25,000 nt of DNA from Cristatella mucedo (GCA_009760855.2 WPIO01000017.1:905001-930000); one strand, 5' to 3'. Shown: positions 1-8,888, counted from the first letter of the stretch. The notes: generated from the letters alone by a model not told the origin. Numbers and translations are program-made.

Positions 1-65
1 CATACTATACGCGCGCTGGCAGAGGCATCTGTCTAGTAAAAGGACCAGTAGACGCAGCTTGCAGG

Positions 66-790
66 TAATAACAATGACGATGCTGAATATCTGCACAGTG
101 CCCTAAGAGAATCGAACCTCTTTCTAGGCGTTTTTTTACATATAATGGACAGGAAGTCAATTGATTATTAATGGCGCGAACGGTGTCAGCACGCGCGAGC
201 GACGGAGGGACATTTCGCATGCGTCGAGGAAATGATGTCAGGAAAAGGTTTTTGAGCTTCCTTTAAAATTCCGTCGAGTCAGCGGATGTCACAACGTCAG
301 CCGGTAGTGAGCTCCTGGCTTTGGAAGCATGCGAAATAAAGACGCGATCTCCAAAGGATTTGAGGTTGGTCAGACGCACAGCTCAGCGAGTTGAGTCATA
401 AGAGCGGGTGCTATGACGCGAAGCCTGATTAGGAGATTTCCGATAGGTTGGCAGGTGCAAGAGTGTGGAGAGAATTAAAAGTGAGTGATGGAACGCCGAC
501 GTCGATACACTGCTCGATAAGGAACGAGTGCGAGTCAGTGAGAAGCTGCGTAATATGACAGCTCCGACATTCATCGAAGACACGCCTTAGCTGCCGAGTT
601 CTGCACCGACTGCAAGCGTCTTATAATTGCTCAGGGCCGGCAGCGGGACCGGCAGCCTGTAGGGTTAGTGGCTGGCGTCCAGACAGGATGTCGTGAATGC
701 ACGAACCAGCTTGGCTTTGGCGACGTCGTAGTCTAAGCAGGCCTGAGTTTATGAGCTGAGCCCGCGTAGTCTTGGCAACATCGCAATCAG
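66..790 (-). mobile_element. L2/CR1-like LINE remnant A (3' part)
   Basis: Read on the minus strand, the fragment begins with a stretch like 'ACLDYDVAKAKLVRAFTTSC', which parallels 'ACLDTDTTPKLVHAFMTTC' of the better copy at 22465-24805. It continues through the region equivalent to 'RRSCHITPLLADLHWLP', then the C-terminal 'SFGDRAFSSYAPKAWN' zone in broken frames. The 3' UTR follows, with the diagnostic CGCCTAGAAAGAG and TTCTCTTAGGGCACTG blocks at about 90-130. There is no endonuclease or RT catalytic core, so it is a 5'-truncated dead copy. Several stops and frameshifts interrupt it. Wording around 375-415 is closest to the copy at 22005-22455, suggesting one subfamily. The upstream limit near 790 is soft. 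Confidence 0.75.
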
Positions 791-1411
791 CTAGCAAAGG
801 ATTCAGCACACGGTGGGATTTGCAAAAGCAGCTGCAGCAGCGATGCGTGGTGCGATAGCTCAGGCGATTCGTCTCTCTCGTAACAATCATTGCAACTAAT
901 GCCTCTCTATATCCCCCCCGGCTTAATATCAAAGCTGCCTCACTGTGTTGCAAGCGACGCCCTAAGCTCGTTATGCATTTCATTTAGGTCGCTGCTGACT
1001 ATTTAGTGCAGTTCCCATCTCTTCTTAGCTAAGTTCTTTTACGCTTATCGTTATTCTTCATCGACATCGATTCTTCAACAATATCATTAGCATCAGCGTT
1101 CAGTACTAACTCCATTCGCTTTCAGCTGACGCTGCGTGTGTGACGGTGGCAGCCGATGCTACGCATTCGCGCTCTCGACGAGCGTGGCGACCATTATTGA
1201 CAAGCGCGTCTCAGTCCGCGCGCCTGCTTTTTTGCAGTCGACAGCCAAGTGATACAAAGCGCCGAAGCTTTGGTGCAGACTGGTGGGTCGTCGTCGTCGT
1301 GCTGTGGCACCTGTCGGCGACGAGAGGAAGTGTCAGCCACAGGTTGCCAACATGCATTTCTCCCGTTTAGTGGCAAGCACCTCTCGTCATAAGACGTCGC
1401 GAATACTTAAG
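791..1411. other. No recognisable gene
   Basis: This is mixed-composition sequence between LINE A and the first SINE. A short GTC-GTC-GTC run lies near 1287-1302. Overlapping frames on both strands at about 1140-1376 (60-76 codons) show no domain or signal sequence and look like chance. The first part, up to about 1000, may be further decayed LINE on the minus strand, but I cannot align it convincingly. Confidence 0.4.
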
Positions 1412-1600
1412 AAATTAAATACATAAATAAATGCTGGCTGATTTAACGGCCTCTTTTGTACAGCAGCAGAAGAGTCTCGGCGGCTATCACCACCGCTTGC
1501 AGCGGCGATAAAGGATCGCCGAACGCAGGATTCGAACTCACGACCTCGGGACCAAGGTCGTGAAAAGCAACCACCTTAACTAGCATGCCATTACGCATCA
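1412..1600 (-). mobile_element. tRNA-like SINE, family 1, copy 1
   Basis: On the minus strand the element starts with a tRNA-like head: an A-box-like GGCATGCTAGTTAAGG and a B-box-like GAGTTCGAATCC. Between the boxes lies a near-palindrome (CACGACCT...AGGTCGTG) in place of a normal anticodon arm. The body contains GCAAGCGGTGGTGATAGCCG and ends CTGTACAAAAGAGGCCGTTA followed by an ATTTATTTATG-type tail. The same order recurs at 5804-5993, 8889-9057, 12671-12855 and 19365-19518, which establishes a repeat family within the window. It encodes no protein. Such elements are transcribed by RNA polymerase III and mobilised by LINE machinery (family knowledge). Confidence 0.85.
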
Positions 1601-2094
1601 ACAAATAAATGATGAAATAGCTCATCGTGGTGTGCAGCTGAATGACGAGTTCAGCCTCAGGTGCTATTGGCATCTGTGAGTGATTTCCCGAGTTCAATTC
1701 TAAAGCATACATATTTGCTCCACTATTACTGCCTTCAACAGACGAGACTGGTTAGGGCACAATACTCAGCTGTCGAATAGTGATCCGAAACAATGCTCGC
1801 ATGATGTGCGTGTTCCTAAAATAAGAAAAAAAGTCTGTATCCCGACATTTTCATGTAGTACTGCACTAAACAGCACAGCCAGCATTCTTTTAGTGTCATC
1901 CGTCAGCACGTATAGGCAAGATATTATAGTATCAAATTGCTTTAGGGTTCCGCGATAGGTCTTCCAACCACTGCCTCCGGGATACCAACTAAATGCCATT
2001 GCTACCAGTTGGTACTCCACCGACTTTCACTGCATGGCACTGACTGGCATTGCCGCTTACCAGCTCCATTTTCTTTTGACTCAGGCTGCTTGTT
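1601..2094. other. No recognisable gene
   Basis: The sequence is AT-leaning, with only chance-length frames such as the 84 codons on the minus strand at 1766-2020. I see no domain, RNA gene or clear repeat. It ends where the next LINE tail begins. Confidence 0.4.
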
Positions 2095-2225
2095 TTAATA
2101 ATAATAATAATAATAATAATAAATTGATATAGCACCCTCAGAGAACTTAATCCCTTACTGGGAACTTTACATATGCTGTAAAGCAAGCGTGGTCAAATGG
2201 TTAGCGGCAACATGTACTGGCTCTT
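2095..2225 (-). mobile_element. LINE 3' tail B
   Basis: Read on the minus strand, this is the LINE 3' terminus: an AGTAAGGGATTAAGTTCTCT block, then GAGGGTGCTATATCAATTTA, then an (ATT)n run at 2096-2122. The match to the tails at 11340-11425 and 18005-18070 is direct. Only the non-coding 3' end is present, so this is a severely 5'-truncated insertion or the surviving end of one. Confidence 0.75.
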
Positions 2226-2814
2226 GCGTTCTCACTTCCTTTGCAGAAACTTGCAACATAAAAACACCGAGGAGCCGTTAGGGCAAGTGGAATCTGACAG
2301 GAAGTAGCTGACACTCTTGCGTTTAAACTCATTTTAGAAAACACATGCCGAGTGTACTGTGCAATTCTTTCACTAGGCGCTTATTATTTAAAAAGTTGTC
2401 CGTATTCCATTAGGTGCACGTCAAAGGTCAACTCTAAAGAGCAGCTGCTTTGAATGCCTAATTTTATGGCTACAGTAGAGCCCCACCTCCACCAGATTCC
2501 GGTAGGCAATTTAGAATTACCAGGACTGCAGGACTCAAATCTAGGGCATACGGGTAATGCTGCATTCATCGGAATGCTGCTAAGGCCACAGATCGTTAGC
2601 CTGCACTCGCTGCACTCGACGCAATTTGTATTTGTATTTCCTACAGCTGAGTAGATGGCGTCGAAGTTCGGGCGCAGCAAGCTTCTTCGAGTTCCCAGCC
2701 ACTCGTCCTTTTCAGCCGTTCGCATCCGACTACAATTCAATCCTAGCGCGACCTAATGCGAGGAGCGTGCCTATTTCGATTGCAATAGGTTGTAAAAAAA
2801 ACACGCGCGCGATT
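2226..2814. other. Unassigned; 118-codon minus-strand frame
   Basis: A minus-strand open frame of 118 codons covers 2384-2740 and contains seven cysteines (for example 'NCVECSECRLTICG'). A plus-strand frame overlaps it at 2454-2654. I recognise neither. The plus strand also has a pyrimidine-rich stretch ending in AG near 2626-2649, which could be an acceptor or chance. There is no promoter or splice partner to support a gene. Confidence 0.25.
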
Positions 2815-2885
2815 TACTTCATTTGTACAGCACCCTAAGAGAACGTGAATCTCCATCGAGGCGCTTGTACGTATGTCGCATGGCT
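2815..2885 (-). mobile_element. LINE 3' tail C
   Basis: The reverse strand reads GCGCCTCGATGGAGATTCAC then GTTCTCTTAGGGTGCTGTAC, the conserved LINE terminus seen in the other copies. It lacks a clear ATT run. It is probably the end of an old insertion whose upstream part is no longer recognisable. Confidence 0.6.
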
Positions 2886-3005
2886 CGAGCCCGCTACCTG
2901 GGTCTCTAAAGGCGAGCGCCCATTGTAGAGCTCGCTTGCCGTCTCAGCTGCCCACCTTCTTTAGGGATTCTTAAGAATGAACGACTGCCTCCACACCAGA
3001 CCATT

Positions 3006-3419
3006 GTGTCAGTGAGCGCTGGTACGCGACCGGTCGTCTGCCTATGCCGTCCTGGCGGCAGGACGTCAGGTTTTCCAGCCTTGACAGCTTGCGCTCTTTG
3101 TAGTCACTATTCATACGATTACTGTACACTATTTCGAAGGCGATCCCGCCAGAAAGTGATGTGCCAAGTGATCCTCATGGCATGTGCGGCCTCACCATGC
3201 GGCGACCATCCTAGGCTGCGTGGGCCGTCGGCTGCCGACGGCCCACGCGTGCGCTTGGCTGCTTGTGCGGCGCTAATGGCAGCACGGCTTACACGGACAC
3301 TGCACCTAGTTGTACGTGGTGGACAGGCAAGAAGCGCAATCCCTCAACCGAAACTAGGGACGAAGCTGGCACGCACCGTTGGCGTACGCCGGCTTGCTTC
3401 GCGGACTACTGGCGGCTGA
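3006..3419 (+). CDS. Unidentified open frame of 137 codons
   Basis: The frame is opened by an ATG-less or GTG-like start near 3006 and closed by TGA at 3417-3419. It lies in GC-rich DNA, where long open frames arise easily. The translation is rich in Arg, Ala and Cys and shows no motif, signal peptide or repeat that I recognise. In its favour, an AATAAA (3540-3545) and a GT-rich stretch follow about 120 bases after the stop, like the 3' end of a transcript. The frame is also crossed by a 31-nt palindrome (3218-3248), which argues that base composition or structure, not protein, may be what is kept. It could be a terminal exon, a solo LTR or chance. Confidence 0.18.
   Translation: MSVSAGTRPVVCLCRPGGRTSGFPALTACALCSHYSYDYCTLFRRRSRQKVMCQVILMACAASPCGDHPRLRGPSAADGPRVRLAACAALMAARLTRTLHLVVRGGQARSAIPQPKLGTKLARTVGVRRLASRTTGG
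3218..3248. repeat. 31-nt near-perfect palindrome
   Basis: The arms GCGTGGGCCGTCGGC and GCCGACGGCCCACGC are exact reverse complements of 15 bases, separated by a single T. As RNA or single-stranded DNA this would form a very stable hairpin; as duplex it is a cruciform candidate or a site for a dimeric protein. Confidence 0.9.
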
Positions 3420-3539
3420 GTGATTCCGATACTGAATGATTGATACTGACTGCTGGACTCGAGCTTACGGACCCAGACCGCGCCCAGATAGCTGCCTATC
3501 GAAGTGAGCCGAGCGGCCGGTCAAGTCGTAAATACTAAG

Positions 3540-3580
3540 AATAAACCGAAACCTGCCAGTCTGTTGTAAGTTGAATGCGT
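3540..3580 (+). promoter_or_regulatory. Polyadenylation-like signal
   Basis: AATAAA at 3540-3545 is followed within 15-35 bases by the GT-rich CAGTCTGTTGTAAGTTG. This is the usual hexamer plus downstream-element arrangement for animal mRNA 3' ends. It lies about 120 bases after the stop of the open frame at 3006-3419. It could equally be the R/U5 part of an old LTR, but I see no second LTR or flanking duplication. Confidence 0.35.
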
Positions 3581-3589
3581 TACATCTTA

Positions 3590-4935
3590 CTTAGCTTCCC
3601 AGAGCAAGCATGCGACATAGCTTTATATTTTTTTTGCGGTCCCAGCGTTTTTTTTGCGGTTGGCTTACATAGCTTGGCCGGCTCAGGCTGCTTCTTGTGC
3701 TGCAGCCGTCCTTCTGATTACCCAAGCGGGTGTGACATTTCGCCTGCAGCTGAGTTGAGACTGCATTCTTCGCCGACGCGGCCGCCGCCAGAGTGCTGAA
3801 GACACGGAGGACCGACCTTTGCTACCCGAAAAGTGCCCGCCCTTCACATTCCTTCCCGCTTCAGAGACGTGGATCGGTGCGCGGCCCTTAAAATCGAGCA
3901 CGTGCTTCCATCTTATAAGCGAAGTTGCTGCTCTGCATCCATTCATTTCCCATTAGTTTGGCTATTGAATGCGCGAATAGAAGTTGGCCACATAGGAGTG
4001 CCGATTAAATTAGGCGCATTCCTGTTATTGGCGACCTGCGCCATCTTTAGTAGGGAAAGGGAAAAATTGTCGTTGCTTTTCCGTTTAGTAATTGGGAGCT
4101 TGCTAAATTGCTCCGTGAATCTGGCCATTTTAAGAGCAGTTGCTGGCCACTGCTTCGAGTGCGAAGAGTGAAGACGGCCGGGTAACTAGCGTCATCCCAT
4201 CCAGGTTCGCAACCAGCATTTTGGTTCGGTTTCCTCTACCTTATCTCTGAATGGGCATCGGCTTCGACGGAAGTGTGGCTATACGCAGCCTTTATTTTTT
4301 GTCCTCACTGCTTAGGAGCTTAAAGCAGTGAAAGCTTTCTTTCAAATGTACCGCAATTAACTGTAACAAATTAGGGGTGGAGTGCAGGTGCAATTATTAT
4401 GGATACAACTTCCTCGTTTTAGATCTCTTGTAGAGAATGGGAGAGTGATTATTCTTTACCGGCACTGTTCGCAGCATTCTCAATATATTTCTATGGAAAA
4501 GTTCCTTCGTCAGCGGTAAGCACTGCGATTGTGGGCACTCAGCGACGGGTTTTTGATGCTTATTAAAAAGATATCAACCCTTGGGTGCCCCCGTTTACGG
4601 ACCCTGGCTAGAGCAACCTGGAATGAGACGGTTACTTGCTAATCCCCTGAAAGAGAAACGCTTCCATCAGTACTCGAAAGTCGCCTCAGTTTAGCAACAT
4701 GCAGAGCTGATTTTAAACCGAACTGCCTAGCAGTTACGCAGTCGGAGGATTCTAGCGACCCCTGCCATTGGCCGACGAGACCCACACACAGCTACGAAGC
4801 GCTGACCGGGTGCCAGGCGGACAGTGTTTTTTTAGAATGTGCTATTAATATTATGTCGCGACATCACTGGTCCATTAGTTTGCGGATGTGGGCTCACGCG
4901 AGCCTTCATAGCTCCTATCTTGCATTGGGCGATGG
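3590..4935. other. No recognisable gene; 112-codon plus-strand frame
   Basis: Two copies of a T-run followed by GCGGT sit at about 3627-3660 as a short direct repeat. A plus-strand frame of 112 codons (3833-4171) includes a hydrophobic stretch 'LGAFLLLATCAIF' but has no recognisable family or splice context. From 4172 to 4935 I see no gene, RNA or repeat. Confidence 0.35.
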
Positions 4936-4989
4936 CAATTTAGTTAGCACTGTACATTTTATCACTCGCAAATGACTTTCTTTCGTTAG

Positions 4990-5476
4990 ATGAAATATCT
5001 CGTAACAGCCCGGCGGTCCAGGAGAAGTCAGAGGTGCGCCCCACCTCGCCTCCCGCGCGGCACCGCCTCCCTATACCTCCACAAAGTTCGTCTAAGAAAT
5101 CAACGGCCTCTTTTTGAAACGGACTCCGACTCTGCGACAAAGGCCCGCACAGAAGGGCTCGTCAGTCCATATTGCCACGCCTCATTTAGGCAGAGACTGA
5201 ATAACCACATCGTGTAGGCGCGCCGCCCGGAAGCCTCTGCAGACCTCGTTTGGGAAGACATGGCCGCCGCCATTTGGAGAGCCCGAAGCTGCTCGCGCCA
5301 GGCGCGCCGCTCGGCCGGCATATCGAAACCTGTCTAAAATGGAGAGCTTCCTCTCAGCACCTCAATAAAGACTGCCGCCGAACTCTTGCAACGACAGCAC
5401 CCCCCCCCCCAGGAAACCGACCAACGAATGGACTGCACACACAAGGCGCGCCGCCACAGCCGCTTTTGTAGACCCA
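4990..5476. other. GC-rich island, possible minus-strand start
   Basis: This GC-rich block has overlapping frames on both strands. On the minus strand, an ATG at 5273-5271 sits in CCAAATGGCGGCGG, a strong initiation context that also matches the YY1 core (AAnATGGCGGC). The frame continues 'MAAAMSSQTRSAEASGRR' and stays open to 5100. No splice donor or domain confirms a gene. A C11 run lies at 5400-5410. Confidence 0.3.
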
Positions 5477-5510
5477 TATAAAAAAGGACGCGGCCCCGTC
5501 TGGATCAGCC
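5477..5510 (+). promoter_or_regulatory. TATA/Inr-like core promoter
   Basis: TATAAAAAAG at 5477-5486 is followed by TCAGCC at 5505-5510, whose A (5507) lies 30 bases after the first T of the TATA box. That is the expected TATA-to-initiator spacing for RNA polymerase II. Transcription from there would run right into the hairpin at 5511-5556. No clear coding sequence follows, only short frames such as 27 codons from an ATG near 5579. Confidence 0.4.
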
Positions 5511-5556
5511 GCAGCTCGCTGTGCTGCGTGCCAAGGTATGCAGCACAGCGAGCTGC
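5511..5556. repeat. Perfect 17-bp stem-loop
   Basis: The arms GCAGCTCGCTGTGCTGC (5511-5527) and GCAGCACAGCGAGCTGC (5540-5556) are exact reverse complements with a 12-base loop GTGCCAAGGTAT. The loop contains CAAG|GTAT, a good splice-donor match, so a plus-strand transcript would present a donor at the top of the hairpin. Confidence 0.9.
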
Positions 5557-5803
5557 CTCCGTAGCCGCGTTCAGAGTCCGATGCGGCCTCCACCGCACAG
5601 ACGTAACGCAGGCCGGCATTCACCCAACCTCAACGCGCGGCGGTTGCCGTTAACTGGCTTTTAATTATTACTGACTATTAACTAACGACTCACTCGCTGT
5701 TAGCAGTTCCTGAATTACGATAAAGAGTATGCATCGCATTTGCCCTAATCCCGGGTGGCTAAAGCGTCGATGCTGCGTGCCGGCCGATACTTGGTCAGTG
5801 GTC
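5557..5803. other. Spacer, no gene seen
   Basis: The GC-rich part fades into AT-rich sequence (5650-5720). No feature is supported beyond short frames. Confidence 0.4.
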
Positions 5804-5993
5804 GTGAGCCGTGATGGCACACCAGGTAAGGCGGCTGCTTTTCACGACCTCCGTCCCGAGGTCGTGGGTTCTAATCCTGCGGTGGGCAATCCTATATTGC
5901 CGCTGCAAGCGGTGGTGATAGCCGTAAAGGCTCTCCTGTCGCTATACAAAAGAGGCTGTTGAATCGGCTAGTATTTGTTATTTATTTATTTAC
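5804..5993 (+). mobile_element. tRNA-like SINE, family 1, copy 2
   Basis: This is the clearest plus-strand copy. The head GTGAGCCGTGATGGCACACC is followed by AGGTAAGGCGGCTGC, the CACGACCTCCGTCCC near-palindrome with its AGGTCGTG partner, and the B-box-like GGGTTCTAATCC. The body GCAAGCGGTGGTGATAGCCG leads to GCTATACAAAAGAGGCTGTT and an (ATTT)n tail at about 5971-5993. A flanking target duplication is not obvious. Confidence 0.85.
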
Positions 5994-6170
5994 TGGGTAC
6001 AGGTGCGGCGCTCGCGAACTTGTTGTGTGCACCGTTCAGGCGCACTCGTTCCCCGAGGTACGGGGGGGGGGGTAGGCCATCCTGACTGGCGTGGCGCTCT
6101 GCTATCGCGCTCCGCTCAGTAGCCGCCTGCTCTGCCCGCCGCGCGGCTGCGGCCGTTGCTTCTGCCGCGT

Positions 6171-6199
6171 CTCGCCAGCCGCGCCTCGAGGCTGGCGAG
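6171..6199. repeat. 10-bp stem-loop
   Basis: CTCGCCAGCC (6171-6180) and GGCTGGCGAG (6190-6199) are exact reverse complements around a 9-base loop. The element lies inside the GC-rich island. Confidence 0.8.
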
Positions 6200-6314
6200 G
6201 TCTCGAACCAGTACGGACGGACCTCCGGCTGCTGTGCAGTCTGCTGGCACCTACGCTACGGCCGCTGCGCTTCGAACGAGTTCAGTTTCGCGGAGCCGCC
6301 GCAAGCGTTCGCTC

Positions 6315-6355
6315 GTCGGAGCGCTGCGGTAGGTAGGTAGGGGCAGCGCTCCGAC
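6315..6355. repeat. 13-bp hairpin with G4-capable loop
   Basis: The arms GTCGGAGCGCTGC (6315-6327) and GCAGCGCTCCGAC (6343-6355) pair perfectly. The 15-base loop GGTAGGTAGGTAGGG contains four G tracts separated by TA, enough for a two-tetrad G-quadruplex. It sits 25 bases before (GGC)10. Confidence 0.9.
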
Positions 6356-6378
6356 CCGCGGCGTCGCCGCGACGACCT

Positions 6379-6379
<1 letters not shown>

Positions 6380-6409
<30 letters not shown>
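6380..6409 (+). repeat. (GGC)10 microsatellite
   Basis: Ten uninterrupted GGC triplets. In one plus frame they would read as polyalanine, but that frame has no ATG before the run, so a non-coding island repeat is more likely. Confidence 0.95.
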
Positions 6410-6640
6410 TCCTTCTCCCCCCCAAAGCTTCTCGCGGCCGCGGCCGCGGCGTGCGTTCGCCGCCGCGGCCCTTCCCGCTCGGGGCTGCGACCGCTCAGCG
6501 AGAGGAGCGAGGTGCGGCAGCGAGGCGTCGGTCGCGTCCGTCTGGCGCAGCGTCGAGCCATTCAAGAAAACCAGATCTCGTCGAGAGAAGTCGGCTATGC
6601 CAACAGTGCCCGGAGGGTCATGAGCCCGCACCGGAGGCGG

Positions 6641-6867
6641 TTACCTGGTTCTTTTGTCTCATATTTTTTGAGAGCAGACCTACAGCGGGCTCTTCGCGTA
6701 ATCACTGGAATCCGGGCTCTGGACAAATCTCAATCCCGAGCAGCACAAGGTAGGGCGTGTAGCAGGCAAAATGCAATATGCAATATGGTGGTTTGTGCGA
6801 CAGCTTCATGCAACGTGGGGCTAGTGATAGCCCTATATACAAGGGGCTTCAATGACATGACTGCGGA
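6641..6867. other. Spacer, no gene seen
   Basis: Composition drops from the GC-rich island to ordinary sequence. A short direct repeat TGTAGCAGGCAAAAT occurs here (near 6758) and again near 7042. Nothing else is supported. Confidence 0.4.
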
Positions 6868-6985
6868 TAAATAACAATGATAACAATAACAAGCTAGTAA
6901 GGATAGCGGAACATTTCTACAGCACCCCGAGAGAACTACACCTGTTTGTAAGCTCATTACATAAGCTGGAAACTAGGCTATAATC
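6868..6985 (-). mobile_element. LINE 3' tail D
   Basis: On the minus strand the sequence gives the LINE terminus: a GTAGTTCTCTCGGGGTGCTG block followed by GTAGAAATGTTCC and a degenerate TTATTGTTATCATTGTTATT tail. Only non-coding 3' sequence is recognisable. Confidence 0.6.
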
Positions 6986-7205
6986 ATCGCTGAGTGGGGA
7001 TTATAGAAATGTGGCTGCTGGAGCAAGGAGACGGAGTTTCTGCTGTAGCAGGCAAAATAGTCATACTCAGTCATATCAGGGCAAGCACACTTGCTGTATA
7101 CGTGTAAATACTATCTTAGTAGGATCTGCATTGAATTTCGTTAACCATAACGGTTAGTCCAGTGTCCTAATATCAATACTCTAGGTAAGCAAGCAAAACT
7201 AAACT

Positions 7206-7300
7206 GTCCCCGCGTCTTAGCCAAGCGGTAAGGTGCTCGAACTTAACGATCCAGGTTGTGGCTTCATAACTACAGAAGGCGAAGTTTTCATTGCCTGCTC
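7206..7300 (+). mobile_element. tRNA-like SINE fragment, family 2
   Basis: CGCGTCTTAGCCAAGCGGTA resembles a tRNA A-box region and is followed by AAGGTGCTCGAACTTAACGA, a CCAGGTTGTGGCTTC B-box-like segment and TTGCCTGCTC. Related wording occurs at 8815-8880 and 14240-14335 (CCAGGTGGTGGGTTC, GGAGCAGGCAATCC). It does not fold as an intact tRNA gene, so a tRNA-derived repeat is preferred. Confidence 0.45.
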
Positions 7301-8814
7301 AAAGTGCACCCACACGGTCTTTATGACTTTGTGGAGTTACAGACGGAGATGCATTACATTACAAAGCAGCCAAAGTGCTTATGTGACTTTGTAAATGAGA
7401 CTATCAAGTCTCCGATCTATCCTTGAATAAATACTACAGAATTGTAGCTAGCCGACGGATTTCGCTAATAAAGAGGACAGGAAATGTGCTATCGAATATA
7501 TAATAAAGTGCAATTAATGTCCTCTTAAATACCTATGTTAAGAGCACATAAAAGTAAAAGGGTGTGTCAATCGGATCAGTTGAAGCGAATGCTTTGCATC
7601 TCCTGCAAATCTGTGACTCTATATACTTGCAGTAATCTTTAGCATTAGCGAGATTGGCGTACGCCGCCCGAGTCATTATAAGTCGCAAGATTATTGAACA
7701 CTAAGTCGGCGAAAACTAGCAATGCGTTCTCGTTGCAAGCGAGCCATCTTTCAGAGTGTCGATGACCCCTAGAAATGCGAACGAGCCCATAGCAAGCAGT
7801 TGTGGACCGAGCGCTTGCTAGCGACAGATTGCATCGAAAATCGGGCGTCCAGTTGCCACCCGAATGAAAGCCAGCTGCCGTTGCAGCTGTTACTGCCAAG
7901 ACCTTTTTTCTGCGATGACAATTTGCTCACTCGTCAAACGAGCTGATCAGATTTCGCCTCTGCCGTGTGTCCCTTCGCCGTGCTCCTTCGCTTCCTCGCT
8001 CCGTGGGCAAATCGTTGTCAAGTCAAGCAAGGCAAAGCGAACACTCTCAAAGTGTCCGCGAGTATACACTATTCGCACATATGCCTGCTGAAAAGACTCC
8101 AACGGCTAGGCTAACTTTCTTGGGCTGGGCTTGCCGGCTTATTCTGAGCAGACGTGCGTATCGATCTGTTGCTGAGAGACTCGCCGTGGCCACTTTTAAG
8201 AGCGGTCCAATTCGAAATCCTTTAAAGGGTCTCTCAAGTCGCGAAGATTAGGCCTGAGCTTATCCAGCTTGTGCGGCTTAATCCGATTGGAGTGCTAGCA
8301 ACAAAAAGAGGGATGTAGTCGAGGCTGCTCAATGCCGGCGAGCCTCCATCCGGGTGAGTTGGACAGGCTGCAGTGGCCAACTCGAGCTGCTGCCATATGC
8401 TTGCTCTTCCACCGCGAAAATACCAGCGCTACAGAAAAAGGAAGCAATTAGGCAGAGCAGACGATGGCATATGACAAAACGCGCCGTACCGATTATGATC
8501 CCGATAAATGTCAGGGGCAATTACGTCAATTATTGTGCATGCTAACCACGCATATGGGTATGCACCTTTTCTGCGGGCAGAGAAAAGTAGCCGATCAATT
8601 TGCCACAACCCCATGCAGGTGTTTCAATAGCAACTCTACTAGCTCAGTCTCGTGCTGGATAAGAAAAAAAGTAAGCTAGGCACACCTCGCAGTCTAGCAC
8701 GGCCAGCTGTACTGCTCTGGTGTAAGACACTTCAAATACTGGCAGTGCATGAACGCTGTGTTGTTTCTGTTGTCAGGTCAATACCAGATTAGCAGTTCTT
8801 TGGAAAAGAACGAG
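7301..8814. other. Long stretch without an assignable gene
   Basis: Open frames of 60-94 codons on both strands (for example minus 7645-7899 and plus 7967-8251) show no domain I recognise. No RNA gene, LINE or SINE signature is convincing from 7301 to 8814. It may hold very old repeats or intronic sequence. Confidence 0.4.
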
Positions 8815-8880
8815 GGGAACCTCACGACCAAGGTGGCGGGTTCGAATCGTGGAGCAGGCAGTTCTGTATTGTTTCTTTAA
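8815..8880 (+). mobile_element. tRNA-like SINE fragment, family 2
   Basis: The B-box-like GGCGGGTTCGAATCGTGGAG is followed by CAGGCAGTTCTGTATTG. It parallels 14275-14315 (GGTGGGTTCACTTCCTGGAG, CAGGCAATCC). The A-box half is not recognisable, so this is a partial copy. It stands directly before a family 1 SINE on the same strand. Confidence 0.45.
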
Positions 8881-8888
8881 TCAATCAG

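Larger units (their letters stand above)
6060..6640. other. CpG-island-like GC-rich block
   Basis: The block is extremely GC-rich and CpG-dense compared with its flanks. It holds G11 (6062-6072), two stem-loops (6171-6199 and 6315-6355), (GGC)10 and a GCGGCCGCGGCCGCGGC stretch near 6433-6450. Overlapping frames of 80-126 codons on both strands are low-complexity (Ala, Pro, Arg) and have no recognisable domain. One would start at a TTG just before the GGC run, not at ATG. It could be the promoter or 5' UTR of a gene whose body I cannot see. Confidence 0.5.

Noticed and set aside
1443-1712. 89-codon minus-strand protein
   Set aside because: Much of it is the SINE at 1412-1600 read through, ending 'LLYKRG', a phrase that recurs wherever this SINE is open, so it is not a gene.
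3005-3583. Solo LTR (TGTGTC...TTACA)
   Set aside because: The ends are roughly TG...CA and AATAAA is present, but no flanking duplication, partner LTR or primer-binding site is visible, so it is kept only as an alternative.
5804-5880. True tRNA gene
   Set aside because: A and B boxes are present, but the arm between them is a long palindrome with no normal anticodon loop, and the segment repeats with a SINE body and tail.
6378-6623. Polyalanine protein from the (GGC)10 region
   Set aside because: The frame has no ATG before the repeat (it would start at TTG), the composition follows GC content, and frames are open on both strands.
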